From: a virus
IMG/VR virus record: IMGVR_UViG_3300000553_000392
Span: 1 to 21,167 of that record
Length of the DNA stretch: 21,167 nt
Direction: 5' to 3' (one strand)
How positions within the stretch are numbered: position 1 is the stretch's first letter; each line of letters begins with the position of its first letter. Below are positions 14,752 to 20,759 of the stretch, in pieces. Below the pieces are notes generated by a model, which did no database searches, was not told where the DNA came from, and saw only the letters and a list, made by a program, of their open reading frames with translations. The translations under genes and the position numbers were made by a program.

Positions 14752-14806
14752 GTTTTAACGTGCTCGTTTTAACACATTAAACTAATCAGTCAAATGTTTT
14801 AACGTG
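14752..14806 (-). promoter_or_regulatory. Leftward promoter with three GTTTTAACRYR repeats (putative operators)
   Basis: Three near-identical 11-bp copies lie on the plus strand at 14752-14762, 14766-14776 and 14796-14806; two read GTTTTAACGTG and the third GTTTTAACACA. Between copies two and three, reading leftward, is TTGACT (14793-14788) with TAAAAC (14771-14766) 16 bases further on, a plausible -35/-10 pair for HNH-5 and the genes after it. One copy covers the -10, one the start region, and one sits just upstream of the -35, as expected for operators. The binding protein is unknown; the Cro/C1-type gene at 18326 is one candidate. The remaining bases between 14747 and 14831 show no gene. 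Confidence 0.45.
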
Positions 14807-14831
14807 TTTAAATTTTCCTATATTTATGATT

Positions 14832-15284
14832 TCATTCATTGAAGGAAAAACCTTTTATCTCACGAAATTCTTCCCTTGGTATTAAGTAGCAAATTGCTTC
14901 GTAATCCCGTGGGTCATTTCTGTTTCGTTGACCAGATTTGCGTGATTTATATTGATTGTGAAGGATATCAAGGTAGCCAAAATAATCCGGCCACTTCACG
15001 ACCAATAACGCTGGCAACTTGGTTTCTTCAGATAGTTTCAGGCCATGATCTATGTCAGTCTTTGTGCAGATATAAGTGTCAAAGTCAGTGTATGGTTTGC
15101 TCTTGGTTTTAACCTCAATGAAGCCAACGATTTCACCATACCTCCGACACCTAAAGTCAAAAATGCTGTAATCACCCATCTTTTCATATTCAAAATTCCA
15201 CTGGGTGCTCAAGAACTCGATGATCTGATGTTCTCGATTTAAATCATGTGGAGTTTGATAAGATATAAAGGGTGCATCAATCAC
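14832..15284 (-). CDS. PD-(D/E)XK-type nuclease candidate
   Basis: A 150-residue protein starting at a GTG that overlaps the TGA of the upstream HNH gene (GTGA). The N-terminal half has the order expected of the restriction-endonuclease fold: an early helix with Glu (E18, REHQIIEFL), a beta hairpin with D43 in SIFDFRCRRYG, then E57-x-K59 in GFIEVKTKS. A Thr/Lys-rich helix (HGLKLSEETKLPALLVV) follows, ending in a hydrophobic strand. These fit the D...ExK active site that binds metal and cuts DNA. It sits in the recombination operon, so trimming or resolving DNA ends is plausible. I cannot place it in a named family. Confidence 0.6.
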   Translation of the reverse strand: MIDAPFISYQTPHDLNREHQIIEFLSTQWNFEYEKMGDYSIFDFRCRRYGEIVGFIEVKTKSKPYTDFDTYICTKTDIDHGLKLSEETKLPALLVVKWPDYFGYLDILHNQYKSRKSGQRNRNDPRDYEAICYLIPREEFREIKGFSFNE

Positions 15285-15793
15285 TGAAACTTGCTCCCCG
15301 CTCTATGAGAATTTTTTTCAATTGTAGATGTTAACCATCCCCAACTTTGGCCATTCTTAATATTGCTAACTGTTTGAAATTTAATATTATATATCTCCGC
15401 TATGTCTTTAAGTGTTTTCTTCATTTGATAAATTTCAATTACATCTTTTTCTGTAAGCTTGGCTTGAGGGTTATTTTCTCCTTTGTGTGATTTTCCGCGT
15501 GACCTATTTTTATCATGTCTATCTTTATTGTTATCTAAAACAGTTCCAGTTTTTAAATGCGCGGGGTTGCAGCAAGAAGGATTATCGCAGATATGCATTA
15601 CACATTCGCCATTTTCAATCGGCCCAATTGAATTTTTATAGACTTCTCTATGTGCTAATTTGGGCCTACCATTAATGCCAATAATTCCATATCCTTGGCG
15701 TGTTTTTGCAGCATTCCAAACCCAACATTTATCAGGTGTTAATATGGTAATTTTTTCCCATAATCTTAAAACTACTGGCTTATAAGGTGGCAT
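15281..15793 (-). CDS. HNH_3-type endonuclease with C-terminal helix-turn-helix (HNH-6)
   Basis: A 170-residue protein of the HNH_3 (PF13392-like) class. The core is AHREVYKNSIGPI, then H67 and C69-D70-N71 in VMHICDNPSC, then N76 and H79 in CNPAHLKTGT, followed by DNNKDRHDKNR. Residues 112-150 (LTEKDVIEIYQM, then IAEIYNIKFQTVSNIKNG) form a HTH typical of these enzymes and would read the target site. The gene is AT-rich. It fits exactly between two operon genes: its ATG overlaps the preceding stop (TAATG) and its TGA overlaps the next start (GTGA). This suggests insertion of a mobile endonuclease gene without disturbing the operon. Confidence 0.87.
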   Translation of the reverse strand: MPPYKPVVLRLWEKITILTPDKCWVWNAAKTRQGYGIIGINGRPKLAHREVYKNSIGPIENGECVMHICDNPSCCNPAHLKTGTVLDNNKDRHDKNRSRGKSHKGENNPQAKLTEKDVIEIYQMKKTLKDIAEIYNIKFQTVSNIKNGQSWGWLTSTIEKNSHRAGSKFQ

Positions 15794-16137
15794 TATTTAA
15801 ACGATGCTCCTGCGCGTAAAGAGGCTTGTTCCGTTCTATACGCTTCAATAATAGCATCTGATTTATTCCTTTGGCAACGATGAAATTCATCATTTTCAAT
15901 AGCTTGAACCTCTTCTTCGCAAGCAAGAGCATAATCTTTATGAGATTCAGCCCAAGCATCGCGCATTGCCACGGATGATTCGGGGGAACGAAGAATTAAA
16001 TTAGCTTTTATTTGCTTTCGATTAAATTCCGCTCGCACCTTTCTGGCGCGAGCGGCAGCGGAAATTTCGGATGAAGTTGCTAAATAGTTTAGTGCTTCTT
16101 CAATCCATTCATCTTTAATCAGTTTGTTCGTTTGCAT
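15793..16137 (-). CDS. Small helical phage protein of the recombination operon
   Basis: A 114-residue protein, almost wholly helical and highly charged (WIEEALNYLATS, then AARARKVRAEFNRKQIKANL, then YALACEEEVQAIE). I chose the ATG at 16137 (MQTNKLIKDEW), which overlaps the end of the preceding gene by 23 bases; an in-frame start at 16167 would overlap by 53. Proteins with this plan occur beside ERF, SSB and nuclease genes in many phages, but I know no proven function. No zinc motif, membrane segment or catalytic motif is visible. Confidence 0.65.
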   Translation of the reverse strand: MQTNKLIKDEWIEEALNYLATSSEISAAARARKVRAEFNRKQIKANLILRSPESSVAMRDAWAESHKDYALACEEEVQAIENDEFHRCQRNKSDAIIEAYRTEQASLRAGASFK

Positions 16138-16540
16138 AGTGACGTTCGATCCTTGGTTTAAGTGCAATCCAGCACTCTACGTTTTGATTTGGCGTTGGAA
16201 GGGCATCAAGGATTACAAGAATTTCGTTATCCTCAAGCCAACCATTGCCAATAATTGTCTTCTTAGTCGCACCGTTGCGGTCAGTTTTATAAGACAAAAC
16301 TGTCCACCGCTCAGGCCAATGTTCATCAATTTCCATATATTCCAATGGACGAAGGATTACCCGACAGAAGTTGTCTGGATCGGTTAAGGGAAGAGCCTCA
16401 AGCAAGATATTGATAGTATCTCGCTTGGTGCTAAATCCCTTGCCAATGACAATGCCACGGGCTTCATTCGTGACGGCCTCAGGACGATAAGAGACCGCCT
16501 TCCACTCAAATCTAAAACTTGGATCAGAATGGGATGTCAT
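16115..16540 (-). CDS. Two-repeat protein of unknown function in the recombination operon
   Basis: A 141-residue protein, read from the ATG at 16540, which overlaps the SSB-like gene by 17 bases; no strong binding site is visible, so coupling to the upstream gene is likely and the start is uncertain. The protein consists of two copies of one unit, residues 11-67 and 79-131. Each has an aromatic strand with SYR/SYK, then IGKG/IGNG followed by Phe or Trp, then a helix with LLEALP or ILDALP, then N-x2-C-x3-L-(R/K)-P. I know no named family with this repeat. Position between an SSB-like gene and a nuclease suggests DNA recombination or a regulator of it. Confidence 0.6.
   Translation of the reverse strand: MTSHSDPSFRFEWKAVSYRPEAVTNEARGIVIGKGFSTKRDTINILLEALPLTDPDNFCRVILRPLEYMEIDEHWPERWTVLSYKTDRNGATKKTIIGNGWLEDNEILVILDALPTPNQNVECWIALKPRIERHYANEQTD
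16148..16510 (-). repeat. Tandem domain duplication within the 16115-16540 gene
   Basis: Residues 11-67 (bases 16510-16340) and 79-131 (16306-16148) align over their full length. Shared positions include Trp, Ser-Tyr, Ile-Gly-x-Gly-(Phe/Trp), Leu-(Glu/Asp)-Ala-Leu-Pro, Cys and the closing (Arg/Lys)-Pro. The DNA copies have diverged. Confidence 0.65.
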
Positions 16541-16784
16541 CGTCGATATCGATTGATGGGGCATTCTGTCGTTGTCCCCCATTAGATTTATTGTCTTGAT
16601 CGGCTTTTTGGAAACTGCATGAGAGAAACTTTTCACCATTACGATCTACCTTAATCCACACTGCCAATTTGTAATCTTCACCATCCACCTTAACCGATCC
16701 GGTGTAGCTAGGATGCTTATCTTGGGTTTTATATTTGTTTTTGAACGCTGATCCGCTCATATCTTTAACTTCATAATTAGACAT
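16524..16784 (-). CDS. SSB-like single-stranded DNA-binding protein (putative)
   Basis: An 86-residue protein from the ATG at 16784, which has GAAAGGA upstream at a good distance; the longer open frame starting at 16826 only reads through the ERF gene. The first 60 residues form a small beta-rich domain (FKNKYKTQDKHPSYTGSVKV, then DYKLAVWIKVDRNG). A Gln/Asn/Ser-rich linker follows, and the protein ends in DIDDDIPF. That ending is the acidic tip of bacterial SSB proteins, which recruits repair and replication enzymes, and it strongly suggests an SSB role. The core is shorter than a standard OB-fold SSB. ERF next door and the RadD-like helicase nearby are plausible partners. Confidence 0.65.
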   Translation of the reverse strand: MSNYEVKDMSGSAFKNKYKTQDKHPSYTGSVKVDGEDYKLAVWIKVDRNGEKFLSCSFQKADQDNKSNGGQRQNAPSIDIDDDIPF

Positions 16785-17481
16785 TTTTAATTCCTTTCGT
16801 TGCATTAATCCGTGCCGTGCAAGCATCGGTCATTTTTGTGTACTCATCAGTGTTTGGCACGATTGCCAATGTAATTCTGTTTTCACTTTCTGATTTCCAT
16901 GTTGCCCTAACTTCCTTTTCATCAAGGCACATTTCCAGCATTCCAGTGAAAACACCAACATAGTTATCAACGTCTTTAGCCTCTAAAGCCCGCTTTGGAA
17001 GTTCAATCTTTTTAAGCGGCTGCCTCTTTGGCGCTGGTTTTTCTACTTCCTGATTCGGTGCTGACTTATCGCCATCCTCTTTCTCAGGGTCGTCTCCAGT
17101 TTCAATCTGGAACAACTTGAACAACAGATATTTATTGGCCCCTGTCAGAGCCTTGTAGATACCCTTGTCGCCTACGCTGCCAGATTTAGACTTGTCATTA
17201 CCGCAACCAACGGCAATGATTTTATCAGGCCAAATCTCGCCCGATGTGTGAGCCAATGTGTATTCGACGGTGACGGTTGTATTACCGTGCGCGTCGATTG
17301 GCGATACGTTTCCGATGCTTGGGATAAGCACCAATCCCTGATCAATCATCGCGGGACGAAGTGATTCGAGGAGGGATGATTCGCTGGCATACTTGTAGCC
17401 GTGGAACTTGTTTTCGGAAGATTTCTGAACGTAGGAGACGGATTTCATCACCTCATTCAATGCCTTGATAATGTTTTTCAT
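16777..17481 (-). CDS. erf: ERF-family single-strand annealing recombinase
   Basis: A 234-residue protein of the ERF superfamily. The N-terminal 135 residues carry the family pattern: an initial helix, YVQKSSENKFHGYKYAS, LLESLRPAMIDQGLVLIPS, VTVEYTLAHTSGEIW, and a Gly-rich end (SGSVGDKGIYKALTGANKY) leading to KYLLFKLFQIETGDD. A charged Pro/Lys linker (about 136-165) and a C-terminal helical region follow. ERF proteins anneal complementary strands in phage recombination and genome circularisation or repair. The gene overlaps the SSB-like gene by 8 bases and follows the Gp157-like gene after 2 bases, a typical phage recombination operon. Confidence 0.9.
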   Translation of the reverse strand: MKNIIKALNEVMKSVSYVQKSSENKFHGYKYASESSLLESLRPAMIDQGLVLIPSIGNVSPIDAHGNTTVTVEYTLAHTSGEIWPDKIIAVGCGNDKSKSGSVGDKGIYKALTGANKYLLFKLFQIETGDDPEKEDGDKSAPNQEVEKPAPKRQPLKKIELPKRALEAKDVDNYVGVFTGMLEMCLDEKEVRATWKSESENRITLAIVPNTDEYTKMTDACTARINATKGIKNV

Positions 17482-17483
17482 CG

Positions 17484-18035
17484 TTACCTTACCGTTAATG
17501 TTTCGCCGCCATTTGACAGCGTTGCGCCGGGAACGTCTTCGCCAGCCTTTAGCTTTTCACCAATCAACGTCTTGTTTGGTTCGACTTTGATACGCATAAA
17601 TTCATCGGGGATCAACCCCTCATCCAAAATTTGTACCGATAGCGGCTTCTGGCTCAGCGAAACGGTTCCATTGGCGGCCTTAACGGTACGCATATCGGCC
17701 ATCTCCAACATGCGACGAAGCAGGGTACGGATCAAATTAACGCGAACGGTATGTTTCGAAATTCGGTCATCCATACGCGCACGCGATATTTTAATACCTT
17801 CTATATAACCTTCTGTAATAGATAGTTCTAATAAACATTTATTAATAATATCCATATAGTCAGTAGAACCCTCTAAGATATCTGACTTAAAAGTATCATC
17901 ATTCTTTAACTCAGGATTATTAATATATATGTTAGCCAGAAGGTTAGTAATTTCATGTTCTATAACTGGCATAGCTAATCTAAGTTTATGCATCTCAGTG
18001 GCATCCGACTGTGCGCCATGTGGAAACTGTTTCAT
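17484..18035 (-). CDS. Gp157-like protein (Siphovirus Gp157 family)
   Basis: A 183-residue protein. It has an N-terminal helical part with an ELSITEGYIEGIKISRARMDDR region, a middle basic coil, then a beta-rich C-terminus (SLSQKPLSVQI, IPDEFMRIKVEPNKTLIGEKLKAGEDVPGA, ending LSNGGETLTVR). This ending is the hallmark of the Siphovirus Gp157 family, found next to recombinases; its exact function is unclear. The start could be the ATG at 18035 or one at 17993; both have weak binding sites. Codon use changes sharply at about 17785: the N-terminal half is AT-rich (TTA, ATA, ATT) and the C-terminal half GC-richer (CGT, ACC, GCC), suggesting a mosaic gene. Confidence 0.82.
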   Translation of the reverse strand: MKQFPHGAQSDATEMHKLRLAMPVIEHEITNLLANIYINNPELKNDDTFKSDILEGSTDYMDIINKCLLELSITEGYIEGIKISRARMDDRISKHTVRVNLIRTLLRRMLEMADMRTVKAANGTVSLSQKPLSVQILDEGLIPDEFMRIKVEPNKTLIGEKLKAGEDVPGATLSNGGETLTVR

Positions 18036-18101
18036 TGGTTAACACCCTTGTATGTTTGTTTTCGGCATGTTACTGATTGCACTCAATGTAAGGATTGTCA
18101 A
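18036..18101. promoter_or_regulatory. Divergent intergenic region between leftward recombination and rightward replication genes
   Basis: This 66-bp stretch is the only non-coding DNA between the two divergent operons and must hold, or lie close to, promoters for both. On the minus strand a perfect TTGACA lies at 18101-18096, but the hexamer 17 bases on (AATCAG) matches the -10 consensus poorly. A TAAGGA ribosome binding site for the rightward gene lies at 18089-18094. No repeat or clear operator is visible. Confidence 0.4.
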
Positions 18102-18323
18102 ATGATTGAACGGCTCGATCCCCCGCTACCTGTATTTACCCCAAAGGGCAGTGCTATGGCGCACTTCCTGATTGACTATGGGTTTGAACACCATTTGATG
18201 TGGATTTGTTTTCAGGACGAAACTGGAGAATGTTGGACATGGGAAAACCCATTGATTCGGATGCAGCCAAACACGACGGCGGGACGGAAATCGATCTCGA
18301 ATATACGCCTACCCACCCCATAA
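18102..18323 (+). CDS. Small conserved phage protein (DYG...GECW type)
   Basis: A 73-residue protein from the ATG at 18102, chosen for the TAAGGA site 7 bases upstream; in-frame starts at 17988 and 18018 would run into the divergent gp157 gene. It shows a pattern I recall from many phages: KGSAMAHFLIDYGFEHHLMWI, then QDETGECWTWENPLIRMQPN, then a TTAGR segment. It is probably a compact beta-rich protein. No catalytic motif is obvious and I know no function. As the first gene of the rightward operon it is expected to be early. Confidence 0.65.
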   Translation: MIERLDPPLPVFTPKGSAMAHFLIDYGFEHHLMWICFQDETGECWTWENPLIRMQPNTTAGRKSISNIRLPTP

Positions 18324-18325
18324 GA

Positions 18326-18505
18326 ATGTTTCGAAAAGAACACTTTGTCACGCTTGACGATTTGTCTTTTCAAACTGGAATTTCGATGGCATCCTTGTCT
18401 CGAATTGAACGATATAAACAATACCCTCTAATCAGTGCAGCAAAGAAAATCATTGCAGCATCAGGGGGTTACCTGAAACCGGAAGATTTTTTTGGTGAAA
18501 AGTAA
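18326..18505 (+). CDS. Small Cro/C1-type (XRE) helix-turn-helix regulator
   Basis: A 59-residue protein consisting of little more than a HTH domain. FVTLDDLSFQTGISMASLSRIERYK is the recognition unit (LDDLSFQTGIS is helix 2, MASLSRIER helix 3), followed by a YPLISAAKKIIAA helix. It would act as a DNA-binding repressor or Cro-like switch. I placed the start at 18326, 2 bases after the preceding stop. An ATG at 18239 with GGAG upstream would add 29 residues but would overlap the conserved part of the previous gene by 85 bases. The stop overlaps the RusA start (TAATG). Possible targets include the divergent region and the repeats at 14752-14806. Confidence 0.75.
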   Translation: MFRKEHFVTLDDLSFQTGISMASLSRIERYKQYPLISAAKKIIAASGGYLKPEDFFGEK

Positions 18506-18879
18506 TGATACAATTAACTCTTCCACTGGCTCCGTCAGCTAACGCTCTTTGGCGCATAACTGGCTCTAGAATGTACAAGACAAAGCTCTACAAAGATTGG
18601 CTTGAAGAAGCTGGTTGGATGGTGAGGCAACAAACGAAACAGACAATTGATGGCGAGTACGTTCTTCACATTAGGGCGAGAAAAACCAACAAACGTCGCG
18701 ATTTGGATAATATCTTGAAGGCAACAAGTGATCTTCTTGTTAACCTTCATATTGTAGAAGATGACTCGCAGTGCATGGCTTTGGCTGCTGAGTGGGCCAA
18801 GGAATCATCAGAGCCGATGGTTGTAACGATTTACGCAATGGGCGAGGCAGATGACACAGGACTTCCGAAACTACAATGA
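18505..18879 (+). CDS. rusA: RusA-family Holliday junction resolvase
   Basis: A 124-residue protein matching RusA over its whole length. It has an N-terminal strand with a PLAPSANALWR segment, a YKDWLEEAG helix, the conserved RRDLDNILKATSDLL with acidic D66 and D68, and D86/D87 in IVEDDSQ. These acidic residues correspond to the metal-binding aspartates of E. coli RusA. The enzyme cuts four-way junctions formed during replication or recombination, working with the ERF/SSB set encoded on the other strand and clearing branched DNA before packaging. The length is normal (about 120). It overlaps the next gene by 29 bases. Confidence 0.92.
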   Translation: MIQLTLPLAPSANALWRITGSRMYKTKLYKDWLEEAGWMVRQQTKQTIDGEYVLHIRARKTNKRRDLDNILKATSDLLVNLHIVEDDSQCMALAAEWAKESSEPMVVTIYAMGEADDTGLPKLQ

Positions 18880-19273
18880 ATTACGTGCACATTACTTGGC
18901 AGTTAGAAAAAGATTGGGCGGACTTGGCAAGTCAGCAGGACTTGTCCCAATTAGGCCACCAGAAGTTCAAAAGATTGTACCTTCCCGTGTTGAGGAAACC
19001 ACTGAAGTTGTGTTCAAGGTGGACCGTATCCCCAATAACAATTTCTCGAAACTCTTAATTAAAATTGCTCAAAAACACAGTGTCGATCCTAACTCTTTAA
19101 TCGTTCCGAATCACAAACCTGAGGTTGTTAAAATTCGCCGGGAAGTGGTTTATTTCGCGGTTAAGGATTTGAAATATTCGGCCAGCCAAATTGGTCGATG
19201 GCTACAACGTGATCACAAAACAATCCTTTACGACGTTAAATGTTACGAGAGAGACAATGCACAAACTGCGTGA
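18851..19273 (+). CDS. DnaA domain IV-like DNA-binding protein
   Basis: A 140-residue protein. Residues 1-60 are basic and poorly structured, with an NELRAHYLAVRKRLGGLG helix. Residues 66-133 resemble the C-terminal DNA-binding domain of bacterial DnaA: LLIKIAQKHSVDPNSLI, VKIRREVVYFAVKDLKYS, and SQIGRWLQRDHKTILYDVK, where RDHKTI matches the DnaA signature RDHTTV. No AAA+ domain is present. It could bind the phage origin or host DnaA boxes and either start phage replication or interfere with host initiation. It sits just before helicase and primase genes, supporting a replication role. It overlaps the helicase start by 17 bases. Confidence 0.75.
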   Translation: MTQDFRNYNELRAHYLAVRKRLGGLGKSAGLVPIRPPEVQKIVPSRVEETTEVVFKVDRIPNNNFSKLLIKIAQKHSVDPNSLIVPNHKPEVVKIRREVVYFAVKDLKYSASQIGRWLQRDHKTILYDVKCYERDNAQTA

Positions 19274-20759
19274 TTATCAAGAGGATGCGATTACGGCTCT
19301 ACGCCAGTCACTTCGATCTGGTAAACAAAGGCCGGTGCTGCAAGTTCCAACGGGTGGCGGTAAGACTGCCATCGCGGGTAATATCATCAACATGGCACTA
19401 GAACGGGGGCGCAGAGTTATTTTCTGCGTTCCAGCAATTAGCCTCGTTGATCAAACAGTTAAGTCATTTGAACGGGATGGCATCTTTGATATCGGTGTCA
19501 TGCAAGCCTATCACGAACGCACGGATCACACGGCTCAGGTTCAGGTTGCTTCGATCCAGACACTGATGCGTCGCAATGTGCCAGATTGTGGTTTGGTCAT
19601 TATCGACGAGGCCCACGTCCTGTTTAAGTTCTACGGTAAGTGGTTTGAGAAACTGGCCGAAAATCGAATACCTGTTATTGGATTAACGGCAACTCCGTGG
19701 GCCAGAGGCATGGGAAAACTGTATGATGACTTGATTGTTGGAACGACAACGCAGCGACTAATAGACGCAGGGTATCTATCAAGTTTCCGTGTGTTTGCTC
19801 CATCCCACCCAGACTTGACGGATGTTAAGATCGTTAAGGGTGATTATGAGACTAAAGGATTATCTGCCGCTATGCAGGAGGGTACTCTTGTGGCCGATAT
19901 TGTTTCAACGTGGCTTGAGAAGGGTGAGGATCGTCCAACGCTATGTTTTGGTGTGGATCGTGCTCACGCCAAAAAGATACAGCAAGAGTTTTTGGCTGCT
20001 GGAGTTCCAACGGGGTATATGGATTCTTTTACTGAACTGTTGGAACGTCAGGAAATAGCCAAACAATTCGCGGACGGTGATTTAAAGATTGTCTGTAATG
20101 TCGGTGTTCTCACGACTGGCATCGATTGGGATGTGCGGTGCATCATTCTGGCGCGGCCTACACGCTCTGAGATTTTGTATACACAGATCATTGGGCGTGG
20201 ACTTAGAACAGCTGAGGGCAAGGATAATTGCCTGATACTAGACCACAGTGACACAACGATCCGGCTTGGATTTGTGACGGACATTCACCATGAGACACTC
20301 GATTCGGGCGATAAAAGAACGGCCAGTAAGTTTGAAAAAGAAACGCCGCTACCGAAACCCTGTCCAAAATGCACGTTCGTTCGCCCCCCAAAAACACAAG
20401 AATGTCCGGCATGTGGTTTTAAGGCAGAGTATGTTTCAAAAATAAACACAGAGGATGGTGAATTGTTAGAATTAACGCCAAACAAAAAGCAGATTGCCAA
20501 AGACTGGCCAGCGGCTGCCAAATCAACATTCTACGCAGAATTGCTTGGACACGCTCAAATCAAGGGATACAAAGATGGTTGGGCTTATCACGCTTACCGT
20601 CAAAGGTTTGGTGTGGGGCCAGCTAATAGGCCATCCCCGATCATGCCGTCACAGGCTACATCAGCTTGGATCAAGCATTTAAACATCACTAAGGCAAAAC
20701 AACGTGAGAAAAATGAACTTCGCAACAGCAATAGCCCAATCACACGGCAAGTGGCATAG
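19257..20759 (+). CDS. SF2 DEAH-box helicase with C-terminal zinc finger (RadD-like)
   Basis: A 500-residue protein from the ATG at 19257 (MHKLRDYQED). The Q-like motif RDYQ is at 5-8, Walker A PTGGGKT at 31-37, DEAH at 117-120, TAT at 144-146, and the second RecA domain has TTGID (286-290) and motif VI QIIGRGLR at 310-317. A zinc finger follows (C369-x2-C372, C383-x2-C386), then a tail with FYAELLG and YKDGWAYHAYRQRFG, conserved in phage helicases of this type. The layout resembles bacterial RadD, which binds SSB. It is likely to unwind DNA in phage replication or fork repair. The preceding DnaA-like gene and the following primase gene both overlap it. Confidence 0.9.
   Translation: MHKLRDYQEDAITALRQSLRSGKQRPVLQVPTGGGKTAIAGNIINMALERGRRVIFCVPAISLVDQTVKSFERDGIFDIGVMQAYHERTDHTAQVQVASIQTLMRRNVPDCGLVIIDEAHVLFKFYGKWFEKLAENRIPVIGLTATPWARGMGKLYDDLIVGTTTQRLIDAGYLSSFRVFAPSHPDLTDVKIVKGDYETKGLSAAMQEGTLVADIVSTWLEKGEDRPTLCFGVDRAHAKKIQQEFLAAGVPTGYMDSFTELLERQEIAKQFADGDLKIVCNVGVLTTGIDWDVRCIILARPTRSEILYTQIIGRGLRTAEGKDNCLILDHSDTTIRLGFVTDIHHETLDSGDKRTASKFEKETPLPKPCPKCTFVRPPKTQECPACGFKAEYVSKINTEDGELLELTPNKKQIAKDWPAAAKSTFYAELLGHAQIKGYKDGWAYHAYRQRFGVGPANRPSPIMPSQATSAWIKHLNITKAKQREKNELRNSNSPITRQVA

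Noticed and set aside
14747-14831. tRNA or small RNA in the largest gap of the window
   Set aside because: The gap is 85 bases, AT-rich, with promoter-like repeats; no cloverleaf or T-loop sequence is visible. No tRNA was seen elsewhere.
17988-18101. Longer start for the small protein at 18102, adding a Cys-rich N-terminus
   Set aside because: It would overlap the divergent gp157 start on the other strand, while ATG 18102 has a well-placed TAAGGA site and leads straight into the conserved part.
18073-18101. Strong sigma70 promoter from the perfect TTGACA on the minus strand
   Set aside because: The hexamer at the right distance (AATCAG) matches the -10 consensus at only three positions, so it is noted in the intergenic region but not called as a promoter.
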